Counted from the first letter of the stretch, positions 1 to 12,039 are shown. The stretch is DNA of 64,000 nucleotides from Przewalskia tangutica (GCA_029844215.1 CM056728.1:7962001-8026000), one strand, 5' to 3'. Translations and numbers: made by a program. Notes: a model not told the origin generated them from the sequence alone.

Positions 1-1175
1 TTCGACAGAAAGTGAATTACCTTCTCGGACGGCCAGGCGTATCAAGTCGTCGGTCCAATCGACGGGTTTCGGGTTTTGCGATGCGGATGAAAGGGAGAAG
101 GTTTACTCACTGATTTTTTGGCTGGAATTAAGAGAAGGTTTCGACTGATGCTAAGGGTGTCCCCGTCGATGCTATGGGTCCCTGTCTTTTCTGCTCTGTG
201 TTCTTAACTGCTGCTCAGGGTTCCTGATTTCTAAATCTCTCCCCTTTCTGCCCTAAATTGCTATGTTGCTATTAGACTCCTCTGAGCCTTGCCTTACTCT
301 GTTCGACCCTACTGTCCTCTCCATGCCCCTTTGTTCTATTGCATGTGCCTTTTTATAGCCCCCCTTTTGGTTCTAAGTTATGGTAATTTTTGGGCTGATA
401 TTAACACGATTTTAGTACTGATTTGGTGCGATTTTGTGGACTGATTTTGGTATCGTTCTTGTTATGGTAAGTTAAGAACGATTTGAGAGATTTGGGGGAT
501 TCGTCGTTCTTGAGATGGTAAGGGGTGAGCTGGTTAAAGGTAAGAAATCACTGAAGACGTGTGTGCAGGTAAAGGGAAAGGAAAGTCTGATTCGCGGATT
601 CTCGTGAGAATCTCGGTGGGTGATGGCGAGTCTTTGGCGATGTGTTTTTAGGTTTAGGTTCTTTGCGTTTTTATCGTTGTAGGCGAAGTGGTAGCGCGAG
701 GTGATGGGTAATGGTAAAGGGCTGAGAGACGATGGGGCGTGGGCTGGGGAAAGTAAAAGGTTTGAAATTTGGGTCATGGTCGGAAATAAGGGAAAAGGTT
801 TGGGCTGGGTAGTTAAATTAGGGTATTAGTTTTTAAGTAGGTATTTAATTAATTAATTAGTGGTGAGTTTTAGGTATTAGTTAATTAGTATTTAATTAAG
901 TGTTAGTTTTAGGTGCTATTTAGTGTTTAATTAAATTAATAAATTGTGCTCAAATTATTTAGGTGTTTTATTAATCTAATTGTTATAAATGCGCGTCTTT
1001 GTTTAATTAGTGCTTAATATTAAAACGCGGTGCCATTACTAAATTGTTTATTTATGTCTGTATTAATGTTTTATTGCTGCATTTTATTATTTTAAAATTA
1101 TTAAAATTATTGTTGAAAATTAGTGTAATTTTATGGTTAATGACTGGACGGGAGGGTCAAAATTGGGTGTCTACA
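1..1175 (-). mobile_element. Tat/Ogre-like LTR, cut by the window edge
   Basis: Read on the minus strand, this block starts at 1175 with TGTAGACACCCAATTTTGAC, close to the TGTTGACACCC start of Tat/Ogre-type Ty3-gypsy LTRs. Parts of it repeat at 12040-13293: the AT-rich stretch next to the LTR start, the segment around a TATA box (minus CTATAAAAA at about 350-358), and the CTTCTCGGAC-type segment near base 20. No gag or pol is attached, so it may be a solo LTR or the end of an element lying outside the window. The 101-codon minus frame at 472-777 is probably untranslated leader. Family assignment rests on the LTR start and the matching copy. Confidence 0.6.
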
Positions 1176-2867
1176 CTCGTTTGTGTTGGAATTGTGCTAG
1201 CAACTGATTTGAAGAACTGGGTAAAAAAAATTCGAACTACAACTGCTGGGTTCTTAAGGTATCGCAAGGTGGGACAAAAATTGTCCAAGTGTTGAATTAT
1301 TCGATTGAAGTTGATTGGGTCTGCTTTGTTAAACTAACTTTTTTAGATTAACTACTAATTTTAGCCTGGTGAATGAAGATTTCAAGTAAAAGAGCAGTTG
1401 GGTTCATTGGTGAATGAGATTTAATAGAAGAATCTTCACTGTCCGCATCGAAAAATGCACCACTAAACATGGAAAATTTTGTTAGAAGTTTTGGGGGTGA
1501 AGGTGTGGGTCCCACTTTGTCATGTGTTTTTCACGTGGCGTACACGTGGCAGATCTGTTAAATAAGGGCAAATATAATAAGTTTAGACTAACAGAAGACA
1601 TATTTGACCCCAAACGTTAACGGAAGACAAATATAAACCTTTTTTCAAACGTGGAGGACAAATATGACCCTTTTCCCAAAATTAATTACCTAACAATCCA
1701 TTTATGGCAACTCAAAGCAAAGCACTTAATATGCATAACTGTCAATCGACAAATATAGAAGAGGAGGAAATGAACAAACAGTGGGCCGAGCCCAGCGTGT
1801 AGGGTTATGTGAAAATAAAATCAGAGAGGAGATGGCATAGGCCCATCATCTTCCCAGGTGTATTATTACATATGATATAATGACACCTTCCCAAAAATAG
1901 ACTAATTAAAATAAAAGCTTCATTTTGCGCCCGAATTTGATACTAATTAGGATTTGGGAAATTAAACTCATGTAAATGTCTTTTTTTATTAAATTATGAC
2001 TTCAAAAATTGAGATGTAATTTCATTATCGTATTTAATTAATAATTTGATGAAGCGGGACATTAATCCTATAATTTTGAAAATTCATTTTGGGACAATTA
2101 CACTTATAATTGTCGGTTAAATTCCAAAAATTATAATTAATGATTGAATTATGTAAAATTAGGATATGATATATAATATGTGTACCAATTGATATTTTGT
2201 CAAATGAAATAACAAAATACTCTCAAAATAATTTTGTAAAATCATACTCGCTTTGTAAAAAGTGTATTCCACTCCGTCTGTGACTCAGGAATTCGGAGTA
2301 ATTAAATAAAATTATTGGAGGATAAGTTGAGTTGTGAAGTGATCTTGGGCCTTATTTGTTTGATAGTGAACCCTTTTAGCCTTTCATGAGCCTAACATGT
2401 GTTTATAAATATCCCTAGTTTCCCATTTTGAGTCTATAGGCCTATTCTTTGATTGGTCGCGAATGAGCCTATATCCTTTGTTCTGTATATCCCTATTTTT
2501 GCACCATGTCCCTTCTTGACACTTAAAATGATGAAAAATAGGCTAAAAGCCTAAGTTGGGGGATAGTATGTGAAATGTGGAAAAGTAAGGCTTATTTCTA
2601 ATGGTTGGGTAGACGTGAGTCGCCTAGTTATTGAAAATGATGTGGTTGTTGTAAATAGAAGAAAGAAAGAGGTAATAGAAAAACAAATACTGAAAATTAG
2701 TACAAAAAGTAATACAGTATCAATAAAACCACACTGAGGCAACAAAAGAAAAGGGGAATAAGAAAGGTCATAAAAGGTTAAATAAGTCTAGTGTTCAAGG
2801 AGGGTAAGTCACTATTGTCCAAATATACATTCGACACATCCCTAAGTGACGCGTACTTGTCCACGAG
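1176..2867. other. non-coding, AT-rich repeat debris
   Basis: No gene is recognisable. About 1560-1680 carries alternating phrases such as GACATATTTGACCCC and GGACAAATATGACCC, the style of a common short Solanaceae MITE, but no clean terminal repeats were found. Around 2545-2565 there is a TAAGTTGGGGGATAG motif resembling the 3' non-coding part of some Ty3-gypsy elements. Neither is strong enough for a firm call. Confidence 0.4.
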
Positions 2868-5800
2868 CTACCTTTTCGCGAATAAAGTGAATATCCATCT
2901 CAATATGTTTAGTGCACTGGTGTTGAACCGGATTACCAAAAAGGTAGATGCCACTAATATATCACAATAAACCAAGGTAGCTTTCGGAATAGGACAATGA
3001 AGCTCTAAAAGAAGATTACGTAACCAACAGGATTCAGAGACCACATTGAATACCCCTCGATACTCGACCTCTGCACTAGAGTGGGATAATGTAGACTGAC
3101 GTTTCGCAGACCATGAGATCAAATTATTACCAAGAAACATAAAATAGTTAGTTGTGAAGCGTCTGGTGTCTGGACATCCACCCCAATTAGCATTTGTATA
3201 CGAGATAAGTGTAGATGTCGAAGAAGGATATAAATATAAGTCATAGTCAAGTGTCCCCTGATGTATCGAATAATGCATTTGAGCGCATTCATGTGCTCAA
3301 CCCTGGGATCATGAATAAACAAATACACCTTCTTTACGACATACGTAATATCTGGTCTCGTGAAAGTCAGATACTGAAGAGCCCCTGTGAGACTGCAATA
3401 GCGGGTCGGAGCCTCGTAAGGTGAGTCAGCCGCAACACCTAACTTGGATTTAGTATCAACTGGAGTGGAAGTAGACTTACACGAGGACATGCCAGCTCAC
3501 TCAATGATCTCAGCTGCATACTTTCGTTGTGACAAGAATAACCCACCGGCATGACGAGTGACAACAATTCCCAAAAAGTAACTTAAAGGTCCCAAGTCTT
3601 TCATAGCAAACTCAGAATTGAGCATTGTCATGATAGACTTGCGCAAAGCATCAGAAGAAGCAGTCAAGATAATATCATCCACATATAAGAGTATATAAGC
3701 TAGGGAAGTACCACGACGATAAATGAATAATGAATTATTAGACCTGCTGTGTGAAAACACAATAGAATAAACATAGTATGTAAATCTCTTATACCAAGCA
3801 TGTGGGGTCTGCTTAAGCCCATACAAGGACTTCTTTAATAAATACACATGATGAAGGTATTTGGGGTCTCGAAAACCCAAGGACTGATGCATGTAAACGG
3901 TCTCCTTAAGATCACCATGTAAGAAATCATTCTTTACATCTAACTGATGAATGTGCCAAGTTTTCAAAAGAGCCAGACTGAGAACAGTGTGAATGGTATC
4001 CAATTTGACCACCAGACTAAACGTCTCACCATAATCCACGTCAACCTACTGAGTCTTACCATCACCTACAAGACGAGCCTTATGTCTCGCAAAAGAACCA
4101 TCAGAATTATCCTTATGATGAAAAATCCACATAGACCGAAGATTATTAACACCAGAAGGACGGGGTACCAACTCCCACATTTTATTATCAATAATAGCAT
4201 TATATTCGTCGATCATAGCAATTTTCCAATTCGGGCATTTAAAGATAAAACTGGGTTACGGGATAGGGGTGATTTAAGAATATTAGAATTGAGATTAAAA
4301 TATCTTTTTGGTTTAAAAATACCCCGCTGACTACGAGTAACATGTCCATGACTCGGGGGAGAATTTTATGGATTTTGGGACATAATTGGGTGAGTGACGG
4401 ATCGGCAGCAGCAGCCGCTGGCCCAACGCCGAATTTAAAACAGAATCGACCACTAACGAAAATAGGGCGATTGGTCGATATTCGCCCATGTCCGACGAGA
4501 ATAAAGCGGCGAATCGATGGATATTTGGCCCAGTTATTGGACCTGTGATGAGATGGATGCGTCCAGCGGGCAGTGGGCCCGCTGGTGGATTTTGGGTGCG
4601 GGACAAGTCCGATAAATGGTGAATAATATACGGTGAGACATCGACATCTAAAAAATTATACAAACTAGGCTTGGTACTATGAATTTTGGCAAACGAAAAT
4701 TGGATTTCATAAAAAATAACATGGTGACTAATGATGATTTTATTAGATGATAAATCAAAATACTTGTAACTACAATAATTAGAAGGATAACCCAAAAATA
4801 CACAAGGGGTAGACCGAACTTGAAGTTTGTTAATGGTAGTTGACGGAAATAGGGGATAACATAAGCACCCAAATACCCTAAGATGAGAATACGAAAGAGT
4901 CTTATTATATAAGATTTGAAGAGGGGTGGAATATGCCAAACCTTTGGTAGAAAGTATGTTAAGAAAGTAAGTAGTCATTTATAGAGCATGATGCCAAAAT
5001 GAAGGGGGTACAGAAGCATGGACCAATAGCGTTCGAACAATGTTATTTATGGTACAAATTTTTCGTTTGGCTTTCCCGTTTTGTGAGGAAGTATGAGGAC
5101 AAGATAAATGAAAAACTATGTCATTAGAATCACAAAAGTCCCGAAACAACCCATTATCATATTCTTTGTCATTATCACATTGAATATTTTTTATGTCCCG
5201 ATCAAATTGGGTACGGATAATTGCTCGAAATTTTAAGAAAGTGGAAAAACTTGGGATTTTTTTGCTAAAGGAAAGGTCCATAAAAATTAGAATAATCATC
5301 CAAAAATAAAACATAATATCGATGGTCCACAAAACATAAAACGGGAGATGTCCATAAATCACTATGAATAATATCAAATGACATTAAAGTGCGAGAAGTA
5401 GAGGCTACAAAAGGTAATCTAACATGTTTTTCCAAAGGACGGGATTGACAAATTGGAGTACTATGCGTACCCTTACAAGAAATAAAATTGTTTTTATCTC
5501 AAGAAGACAAAATTGACGACCCCGGATGACCTAGACGTGCATGCCACAAGGAATGAGCAAGAGCATCAAAAGTAGAAGGCAAGGCTGGACTTGAAACACT
5601 GGATGTTGGCGTGATAGGATAATGATCTCCACGACTATCACATCTCATGAGAGGAATTCTCGTCTTGAAATCCTTCACATAAAACCTAAAAGGATCAAAA
5701 TCAACAGAAACCCAATTATCAGTGATGAATTTACGGACATACACCAAATTTTTAATTAAGTTAGGGGCATTTTTCAAGATAAGAGGTGGATGGGGAGGAG

Positions 5801-6101
5801 ACAATGTTTTATCACCATAACCACGAATTGGAATTGAGTTGCAATCAATAATTATGCCACGACTATTGATAAAATTGGAATAAGACAAGAGAGTACCTTG
5901 GTCGGACGTCATGTGAGTAGTAGCTCCGGTGTCCATGTACCAATTTGCATCTGGGGGATTTAATCCAAGTGTGTGCACTGTGGCTTCAATATCGGTTTGG
6001 GTGGGGCCTGCTACATGGTGGGCCTGCGGAGACCGAGGCCCAAGCATACATGCTTGTTGTCCCGGCCCATCACTACGTTGAAAACCATTGGGCTTTTGCA
6101 A
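2868..6101 (-). pseudogene. copia element A pol remnant (protease, integrase, RT, RNase H)
   Basis: Going down the minus strand: the protease motif WYMDTGATTHMT (about 5910-5945); the GAG-pre-integrase segment ending SLWHARLGHPG; an in-frame stop near 5498; integrase core pieces (4979-5377 and 4331-4978, including TSSQNGKAKRK and LRVFGCLCYPL); reverse transcriptase (3497-4039, with QLDVKNDFLHGDL, SLYGLKQTPHAWYKRF and LYVDDIILT); and the RNase H region (2868-3490, with LISWSAKRQSTLSHSSAEVEYRG). Domain order is complete for copia, but the frame is split at least five times. It cannot make a polyprotein. Confidence 0.88.
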
Positions 6102-6214
6102 ACCGCTGGGCTGGCGGTCACGCCCAACGCTCTCAGACGAAGGTCCCGAGAAATATGGGTTGTTGGGCCACTACCCATCGCCCAAACACCGCCAGGGCGC
6201 ACGGCCGACCGGGG

Positions 6215-7053
6215 TCAGCGCCCATCGTCACCTTGCCGTACACCGCTTCCACTGTTCCGACCACCTTCTCCGCTGTTGGAACCACCACATTTGCCCCCGC
6301 GGTTGTTGCCATTATTTTTCTGAGTATTTTTGTCGCCACCGTGAGCACGGTTTTGGCCCGAATTATCACCAAAACTTGGAGAATTAGTGGAGGAAGTCAG
6401 CATGACCACGATACTAGCGCTGATAGCCGCCTTTTTGGCCAAGTCGGCTTCTTCGAGTGTAAGCATGGAATGGGCCTGATAAAATTGACGAAGAGGACTG
6501 CTCTGACGAAGAAGAATACCAACACCACTATAGGCCTCAGATAGGCCTGCAAGTATTTGTAGTACAAAACGATCATTGTTAACGGGCGCACCAACGTTGC
6601 GGAGTTGGTCCGCCAATTCTTTCAACCTTTTGCAGTAAGTTGAACATTTGGGAAATATTTCATGTTGACGTGAGAGAATTCCTGTTCAAGGGTAACATCT
6701 CTAGAATTTTGGTTATCTTGAAATATATCACGTATTCTATCCCAAGTAGCCATAGTGGTAGCGTCTGGTTCGATAATCGTTTGCAATAGATCGGTAGAAA
6801 TAGTAGAGTAAATCCACGAAAGAACGGTAGCATCAAGAGTCGTCCATAATTTGGGATCATCTTCGGGTTTAGGCACATCCGTATCCGCAGGAGCCAAGAG
6901 AATTATGTGATGGAGGACTTGATGCGAGCGCGCATGAACTTTGAACAGTTCGGCCCACGTTGCGTATTGGACGTTTTCTATTTCAAGAAGGATAAAGATA
7001 TGGTTCTTGATGTTAGAAACTGTAAGGGCATGGTGAAATGTGTTCTTAGCCAT
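6215..7053 (-). pseudogene. copia element A gag remnant
   Basis: The likely start is the ATG at 7053 (MAKNTFHHALTVSNIKN), which aligns with the starts of the gags at 20067 and 44200. Family features include ATWAELFKVHAR, LSWIYSTIS and DLLQTIIEPDATT. The frame shifts near 6620 and continues as the helical segment KELADQLRNVGAPVNNDR and LTLEEADLAKKAA, ending in a Gly/Asn-rich tail (NNGNNRGGKCGG). I see no intact CCHC zinc knuckle. It is non-functional because of the frameshift. Confidence 0.85.
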
Positions 7054-7183
7054 AGCAACAACGCAAGACGTGACGTAGGGATTTGGATGAAATTTTGGAA
7101 AAGAAAAGGGCACGAAAAACCGAGAATAAGCTCGGAAGTCGAGGAGGGTGCGGAAGAAATTACGAGAGGAAGAAAAATCTAGA

Positions 7184-7195
7184 CTTCTGATACCA
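7184..7195 (-). other. primer-binding site of copia element A
   Basis: The minus strand reads TGGTATCAGAAG directly after the LTR end (TTTCA at 7196). This matches the initiator-Met tRNA primer site (TGGTATCAGAGC) for its first ten bases. It fixes the element's orientation and the inner edge of its 5' LTR. Confidence 0.85.
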
Positions 7196-7418
7196 TGAAA
7201 GAAATAATCCCTTGATTATTTTCATTAATCAATGAGTATATATACAATTTACAATTTCCATAATATGAAAAATATTATTCTTATTCTACTCCCAAAACCC
7301 TATTCTATTTGTATAAGAATCCTACAATTATTGTAAGAGTATAATGCTAAATAATTATAAATAGTATGATGCAAATATTCGCCAAACCGTGATATACTTA
7401 TCATGTATATCACGGACA
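7196..7418 (-). repeat. 5' LTR of copia element A
   Basis: Minus orientation, starting TGTCCGTGATATACATG at 7418 and ending TTTCA at 7196 next to the primer-binding site. It aligns in its body with the LTR at 44359-44630: both contain a CTATTCTA...TAAGAAT block, a TTACAATTAT block and a GTATATATA block in the same order. The start is inferred from the symmetric TGTCCGTG on both sides of the palindrome centre at about 7423. Confidence 0.75.
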
Positions 7419-7427
7419 GTCGTGAAC

Positions 7428-7576
7428 TGTCCGTGATATACATGGAAAGTATGTCACGGTTTGGAGAATATTTTGTACCATAATTTTGTAATTAATTAGT
7501 ATTGTATTATTATCATAATTGTAGGATTCTTGTACAAACAAAATAGAATTTTGGGAATAGAATATGAATATAATTT
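7428..7576 (+). repeat. inverted partial LTR, head to head with the 5' LTR of element A
   Basis: The plus strand from 7428 (TGTCCGTGATATACATGG) to about 7576 repeats, in reverse complement, the first two thirds of the LTR at 7196-7418. Shared blocks include GTCACGGTTTGG, CATAATTGTAGGATTCTTGTA and AATAGAATTTTGGGAATAGAATA. The two TG ends are separated by only nine bases (GTCGTGAAC), of which the outer GT/AC also pair. The copy stops in a T-rich run and lacks the primer-proximal third. Confidence 0.8.
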
Positions 7577-8030
7577 TTTTTTTTTGATAATTTCAGTATA
7601 TAGACAGTATGAGTAGTCAAATCAGAATAGTATACAAATAGGGGAACAATGAGTAGTTATAGTAAGAGACCGCCCCTAATATCTTACTCACCCACCATGA
7701 GCATTATCAACTCATATGTTAGTACTGAGTGGATTTGTAACCACTGTTGAGTTTAATATACGATGTCGGATATTTCAGAATTCGTTGGCCTGAGAGAACT
7801 TATTTTTTCCGAACGCTGATGACTAATCAGATGGTTTACTCCGGAAGGGAGAGTGTTTGATATCATCTCCTAATTTAAAATCTCGATCCAACGATAAAAG
7901 ATCGAAAATTCAATCGTAAGATAGAACACTCATAAATTTAATGAGACGAAGCCTAGCCCGTGGAGTCAGGATACACGTAAAACATAAGAAATGAGGTGAA
8001 TTCTTAGAGATAAAATTACTTGGGAACCTA
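7577..8030. other. non-coding spacer
   Basis: Between two retroelements. AT-rich, with no open frame of note, no terminal repeats and no recognisable element. Confidence 0.5.
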
Positions 8031-8179
8031 TGTATTAATGAATATTAGTATAATATTTATTGTAATTATTAGTGATGTATAATTATGGTAATTTTGTTGT
8101 ATTAGGACTCTACATTGTACACACTATATATATTTGTATTAATGAGAAAGGCTCCCCAAGGGAGATTAATACAATCTAA
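8031..8179 (+). repeat. 5' LTR of the copia deletion derivative
   Basis: Starts TGTATTAATGAATATTAG and ends ATTAATACAATCTAA. It matches 9145-9304 throughout, apart from about six substitutions and two indels. The larger indel is roughly 11 bases present only in the 3' copy, around GTTATAAGATCC. Confidence 0.9.
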
Positions 8180-8432
8180 ATGATATCAAGAGCCAAAATC
8201 TAAACCTTATTTTCCTTCTTCCTTCGCTCGCAGCCCCCCTCGATTTCATCATAACCGGCGGCTGACTCTCTATTCTCAAATACAAATTTCTAATTTCTTG
8301 TTCCCAACAACAAAATTCTGATTTCTTGTCATTACTTCAGCCCCCCTCTGTACCATCAAAACCGGCGGCTGCCTCGAGAACATATTTTATGATTTCTTTT
8401 TCTTCCTTCACAAAAAAAAAATATTCACTATA

Positions 8433-9162
8433 ATGACTCCTCCCATAACTCCCACAACAGTCTCAACCTCCTTCGTCGTCACTCCTACCATACCCACATC
8501 ATCCTTTTCACCCACGGTTCATTCAGCGCTCACCGTAACCAACATCAAAAAATTCATTCCTGTGGTTCTTGATCAAGAAAATAATCAGTACTCTCTATGG
8601 GTTAAACTTTTCTGTATCCATGCATGTGTCTATAACGTGCTTGATCATATCGACGACTCATCCCATTGAGGTTGATGACCTAACATGGCGTCGTCTTGAC
8701 GCCATTTTGAAACAATGGATCTATGACACTATTTCTCAGGACTTGCTTCTCATTTCTTGGTCTTCCAAGAGGCAAGTCATCATATCCCGTTCAAGTGCAT
8801 AGACAGAGTATAGAGGCATTGCAAATGTTATTGTTGAGATTTGTTGGCTCCGAAACCTTCTTTTGGAGCTTCAGTGTCTCTTGCGTAAGGCGTCTTTGGT
8901 ATACTGTGATAACATATTCGCAATCTACTTATCTCATAATCCAGTTCGGTATCAGCGAACCAAACACATTGAGATGAATATACATTTTGTACGTCAGAAG
9001 GTTGCTTTAGGACATGTTAAGGTGTTCATGTGCCTTCTTCATATCAATATGCAGATATCTTCACTAAAGGACTACCTAGACAACTATTTCTTGACTTCAG
9101 ATTCAGTCTCAGCGTCTGGCCTCCTCCCGCTCCGACTGAGGGGATGTATTAATGAATATTAG
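8433..9162 (+). pseudogene. gag-RNase H fusion remnant
   Basis: The frame opening at 8433 gives a copia gag N-terminus (SALTVTNIKKFIPVVL, NQYSLWVKLF). It shifts frame near 8660 and continues with LTWRRLDAILKQWIYDTIS and QDLL. At about 8748 it runs straight into ISWSSKRQVIISRSSA, the start of the copia RNase H segment. An in-frame TAG at about 8800 interrupts it, and the RNase H end continues (EYRGIANVIVEICWLRNL, RYQRTKHIEMNIHFV) to the 3' LTR. The join deletes protease, integrase and RT. With a frameshift and a stop it is no longer coding. Confidence 0.85.
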
Positions 9163-9304
9163 TATAATATTCATTTTAATTATTAATGATGTATAATTAT
9201 GGTAGTTATAAGATCCTTGTTGTATTAGGACTCCACATTGTACACAATATATATATATTTGTATTAATGAGAAAGGCTCCCCAAGTGAGATTAATACAAT
9301 CTAA
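9145..9304 (+). repeat. 3' LTR of the copia deletion derivative
   Basis: Begins TGTATTAATGAATATTAG right after the purine tract GACTGAGGGGA and ends ATTAATACAATCTAA. It matches 8031-8179, so the boundaries of both LTRs are well supported. Confidence 0.9.
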
Positions 9305-9599
9305 CACTATGCAATGTTAGTAATATCGTTAGGCTCAATAAGTATTTTAGAGATGCTGCTTTTAATATCGCTATTTTGAATTTCATGGCTATCTCCATCA
9401 GGGGCGGAACTACTGTAAGCATGGTGGAGCAGTTGCACCACCAGAATTTTCAATTTTTTTTAATACAAGCAATCATCCACACAATATATGCCTTTATGAC
9501 TTGTCCTTCCATGGCCTCCAAAGGCCCTGTATCTATCACCAAAAGGCATGTGGAATGTAAATGCATGTCCGAAGCTCTAGCACGGGTTTTAGCTTTAAT
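9305..9599. other. non-coding, possible hAT end
   Basis: The phrase CAGGGGCGGAAC at about 9399 resembles the terminal repeat of the hAT element at 24751 (CAGGGGCGGAC), but no partner terminus or 8-bp duplication was found. Otherwise featureless. Confidence 0.3.
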
Positions 9600-10708
9600 A
9601 GTCGCCCATAAGCTTCTTAGGATCATATCACTTTGTCTATGTAGACTGACTGCAACAGCCCCAACAATCTATTAGGTCTATCTCTGTAGAGCCTAATTTC
9701 CAGAATGTAGCAGGCTTCACCTAAATCATTCATCATGAAGGTACTGGACAACCACTCCTTAACTGACTACAATAGAGTCTTATTGTCTCCCATTATTAAT
9801 ATATCGTCTACATATATAATAATGAAGACAATACCTATAAACACAAGGATCCTCTTTGCTTCTGACGAAATCAAATGACTTGATAGTCTTATCGAAGCAA
9901 ATGTTCCAACTCCTCGAGGCTTGCTTAAGCCCATAAATGGACTTCTGTAGCTTGCATACATCATTTGGTTTGGAATCAGATGAAAAATCCTCAGGTTGTT
10001 TCATATACACTTTCTCAACTAGATTACCATTGATGATAGCGGTTTTGACGTCCATCTGCCAAATGTCATAATCATAATATGCAGCTATTACACGCAAAAT
10101 TTGAATAGACTTAATCTTAGCAACATGTGAAAAAGTTTCATCATAATCGACCCAGGCCGTTGATTAAAACCTTTAGCCACCAACCTTGCTTTATAAGTCT
10201 GTACATTGACAAATACATTGATCTTCTTCTTGAAGACCCATTTGCATCCTATACGTTTAACTCCAGCTGGCAAATCAACTAAGTTCCACACTTGATTGAT
10301 GTAGATATATTTCATCTCGAATTTCATGGCTTCTTGTCATCTCTTCGAATCAATGTCCAACATTGCTTCGCTACAGGTTTTAGGCTCATCGTTATCGGAA
10401 ATATCTATATCACTGTGTATTTTCACAAGTAAATTTAGTCTTTCAGGAAGACGATGAGTCCTAGTGGACCTACAGAGTTTATTGTTTTGCAGTTCAGTGC
10501 TTAATATGTTCTGATTGTGTGAGGGTTCTTGTGTGTTGGATAATCCACCCACTCGAGATCTTTTAGAAATATCATTTTCATGTCTTTCCTGAATGGGAGG
10601 AGGTGCAACCATTGCATTCACTCCCAAGGGTTCTGTATGAGGATTTTGCATTTCTGCATTGTTCCTCGTAACACTCCCACTAGCCGAAGGGCGTACTCGA
10701 AGTTCCAA
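9600..10708 (-). pseudogene. copia reverse transcriptase fragment, different lineage
   Basis: On the minus strand, 10337-10708 holds the variable linker before RT (LCRSTRTHRLPERL). Then come WNLVDLPAGVKRIGCKWVFK and TYKARLVAKGFNQ (10088-10327), DIWQMDVKTAIINGNL and KSIYGLKQASRSWN (9780-10097), YVDDILIMGDN, and finally LLQSVYIDKV near 9630. Frames are broken by small shifts and stops. The motifs differ from elements A and B (GLKQASRSWN against GLKQTPHAWY), pointing to another copia lineage. No gag, integrase or LTRs are attached. Confidence 0.85.
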
Positions 10709-12039
10709 TCTTCGTCACATACTCCCACTAGCAGAGTTTGGACATGCTTAACAGTCCTAAAAGACAAATAAAGAAGAAGTACGTTTCTAATTATGAATTA
10801 CCTTCCCACCTCATATGCTCAAAGACTAATTATTCTAGATTCTCTGTTAATTACAAAGTTAGAAAATAATTTAAAATAAACAAATAAGGCATAAATGAGA
10901 TAATGAGGTTAAGGGAATAAAGGAGTGGAAGTGGATGACTCCGTCCTATTTGTTTTTCTAGGAACTGCCGAAAAGGAAACTCGATGGATGTAGATGCGGG
11001 CCTTCATTGACGAAAGTAGTGATGAGTCTCGCCATGAGACTCTTCATTTGCTCCGGTGCATTTCATGTAACAAAAGAAAGATAAGGAGTAATAAGTGTCT
11101 GATCTACTAACAGTATGAAATAAAGAAACTTAAACACATAAATGATTCAATTCTATTAAAACAGTCAAATAAATGGGCCTGCCCCAAATAAGACAGAGGA
11201 GGAAAAAACAAGCAACGGGCCAGATTCAAGCTAAACAGTCGACACTTAAAGGCAGGGGAAGAATGAAACGATAGGCCAAAGACAACACATGGGCTGAATG
11301 GGAATAAGGCATGCTATCACATATATGTCCTCACGATGGTGACATAGAAAGATAGACATACAATCAATTTGAGACAAGTCAAGTACACATATATATGCCC
11401 TGACCATTCAATGGACTGGTATGGAAAGCCCAATGACTCGGAAGATATTGCATATTATCAAGCATGCATTTCAGTACTTAGACAGACAAATACAGATGCA
11501 TGGCTAATTCAGGAGACATATTTTAAGATGTGAAGATGAACAAATAACCATTTAGAATAACATTTCAAAGGGGCGCAGAGCTATTTTGACCTAGCTAAAT
11601 ACACCGGATCAAACATTATGCTATATAATAAACAGGCAAGCATACCAGAGTTACATCATAAGCTAACATGTAAACAGGGGTCAAATTAATGCCAAGGAAA
11701 ATGAGAACATATGTACCAGGTGAGGATGAATGTGGTTATGTTTAAAGCAGTAAAACTGGATTCTGAATATGCAAGGTTTCATTTATGCTATATTGTAGAC
11801 ATGAAAGCATTGAAGCAAGTAAAACTATTATGCACTGAATATGCAACTAAAATAAAGAACAGTATATGATATCCATTAAAACGTGACAGGCTGCCTATTT
11901 GGCTATTTATACTAAATATAATCCTGATGCCGACTTCAATAATCAGGAACTGTTTGGATGGGCTAGAACGTGTTTAAACACTATATAACAACGTTAACAA
12001 GCATATGCAACACAAAGCACACAAAATTGCATAAAGGAT
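10709..12039. other. non-coding, possibly the inner part of a Tat/Ogre-like LTR
   Basis: No coding sequence is recognisable. The block lies between the copia pol fragment and the recognisable LTR end at 13293. It may be the R/U5 side of that LTR, since the LTR at 22020-24360 is over 2 kb long, but I found no boundary motif. Confidence 0.35.

Larger units (their letters stand above)
2868..7576 (-). mobile_element. degenerate Ty1-copia element A with a fold-back 5' LTR
   Basis: The minus strand reads LTR, primer-binding site, gag, protease, integrase, reverse transcriptase, RNase H in the Ty1-copia order. The LTR spans 7196-7418 and is followed upstream by an inverted partial LTR (7428-7576). 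The reading frames are broken by several frameshifts and stops, so the element is dead. No LTR matching 7196-7418 is visible beyond the RNase H end at 2868, where the expected 3' LTR should lie. The lineage is the same as the elements at 41696-44630 and 16168-20375, judged by gag and LTR similarity. Confidence 0.9.
8031..9304 (+). mobile_element. short copia deletion derivative with both LTRs (gag fused to RNase H)
   Basis: Two LTRs of about 149 and 160 bp enclose under 1 kb of internal sequence. A primer-binding-like TGATATCAAGAGCC follows the first LTR, and a purine run (CTGAGGGGA) precedes the second. Inside, the N-terminal part of a copia gag is joined directly to the RNase H and C-terminal end of pol, with protease, integrase and reverse transcriptase missing. 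This is the structure of a non-autonomous element that would need enzymes from a relative. No clear 5-bp target duplication is visible (ACCTA on the left, CACTA or AACAC on the right). Confidence 0.88.

Noticed and set aside
2500..2867. A 3' LTR for copia element A
   Set aside because: No stretch here matches the LTR at 7196-7418 in either orientation by eye.
9399..9410. CAGGGGCGGAAC as the end of another hAT element
   Set aside because: No inverted partner or 8-bp duplication could be found. A CCGCCCCTAAT at about 7669 is in the right orientation class but lies on the wrong side and lacks the duplication.
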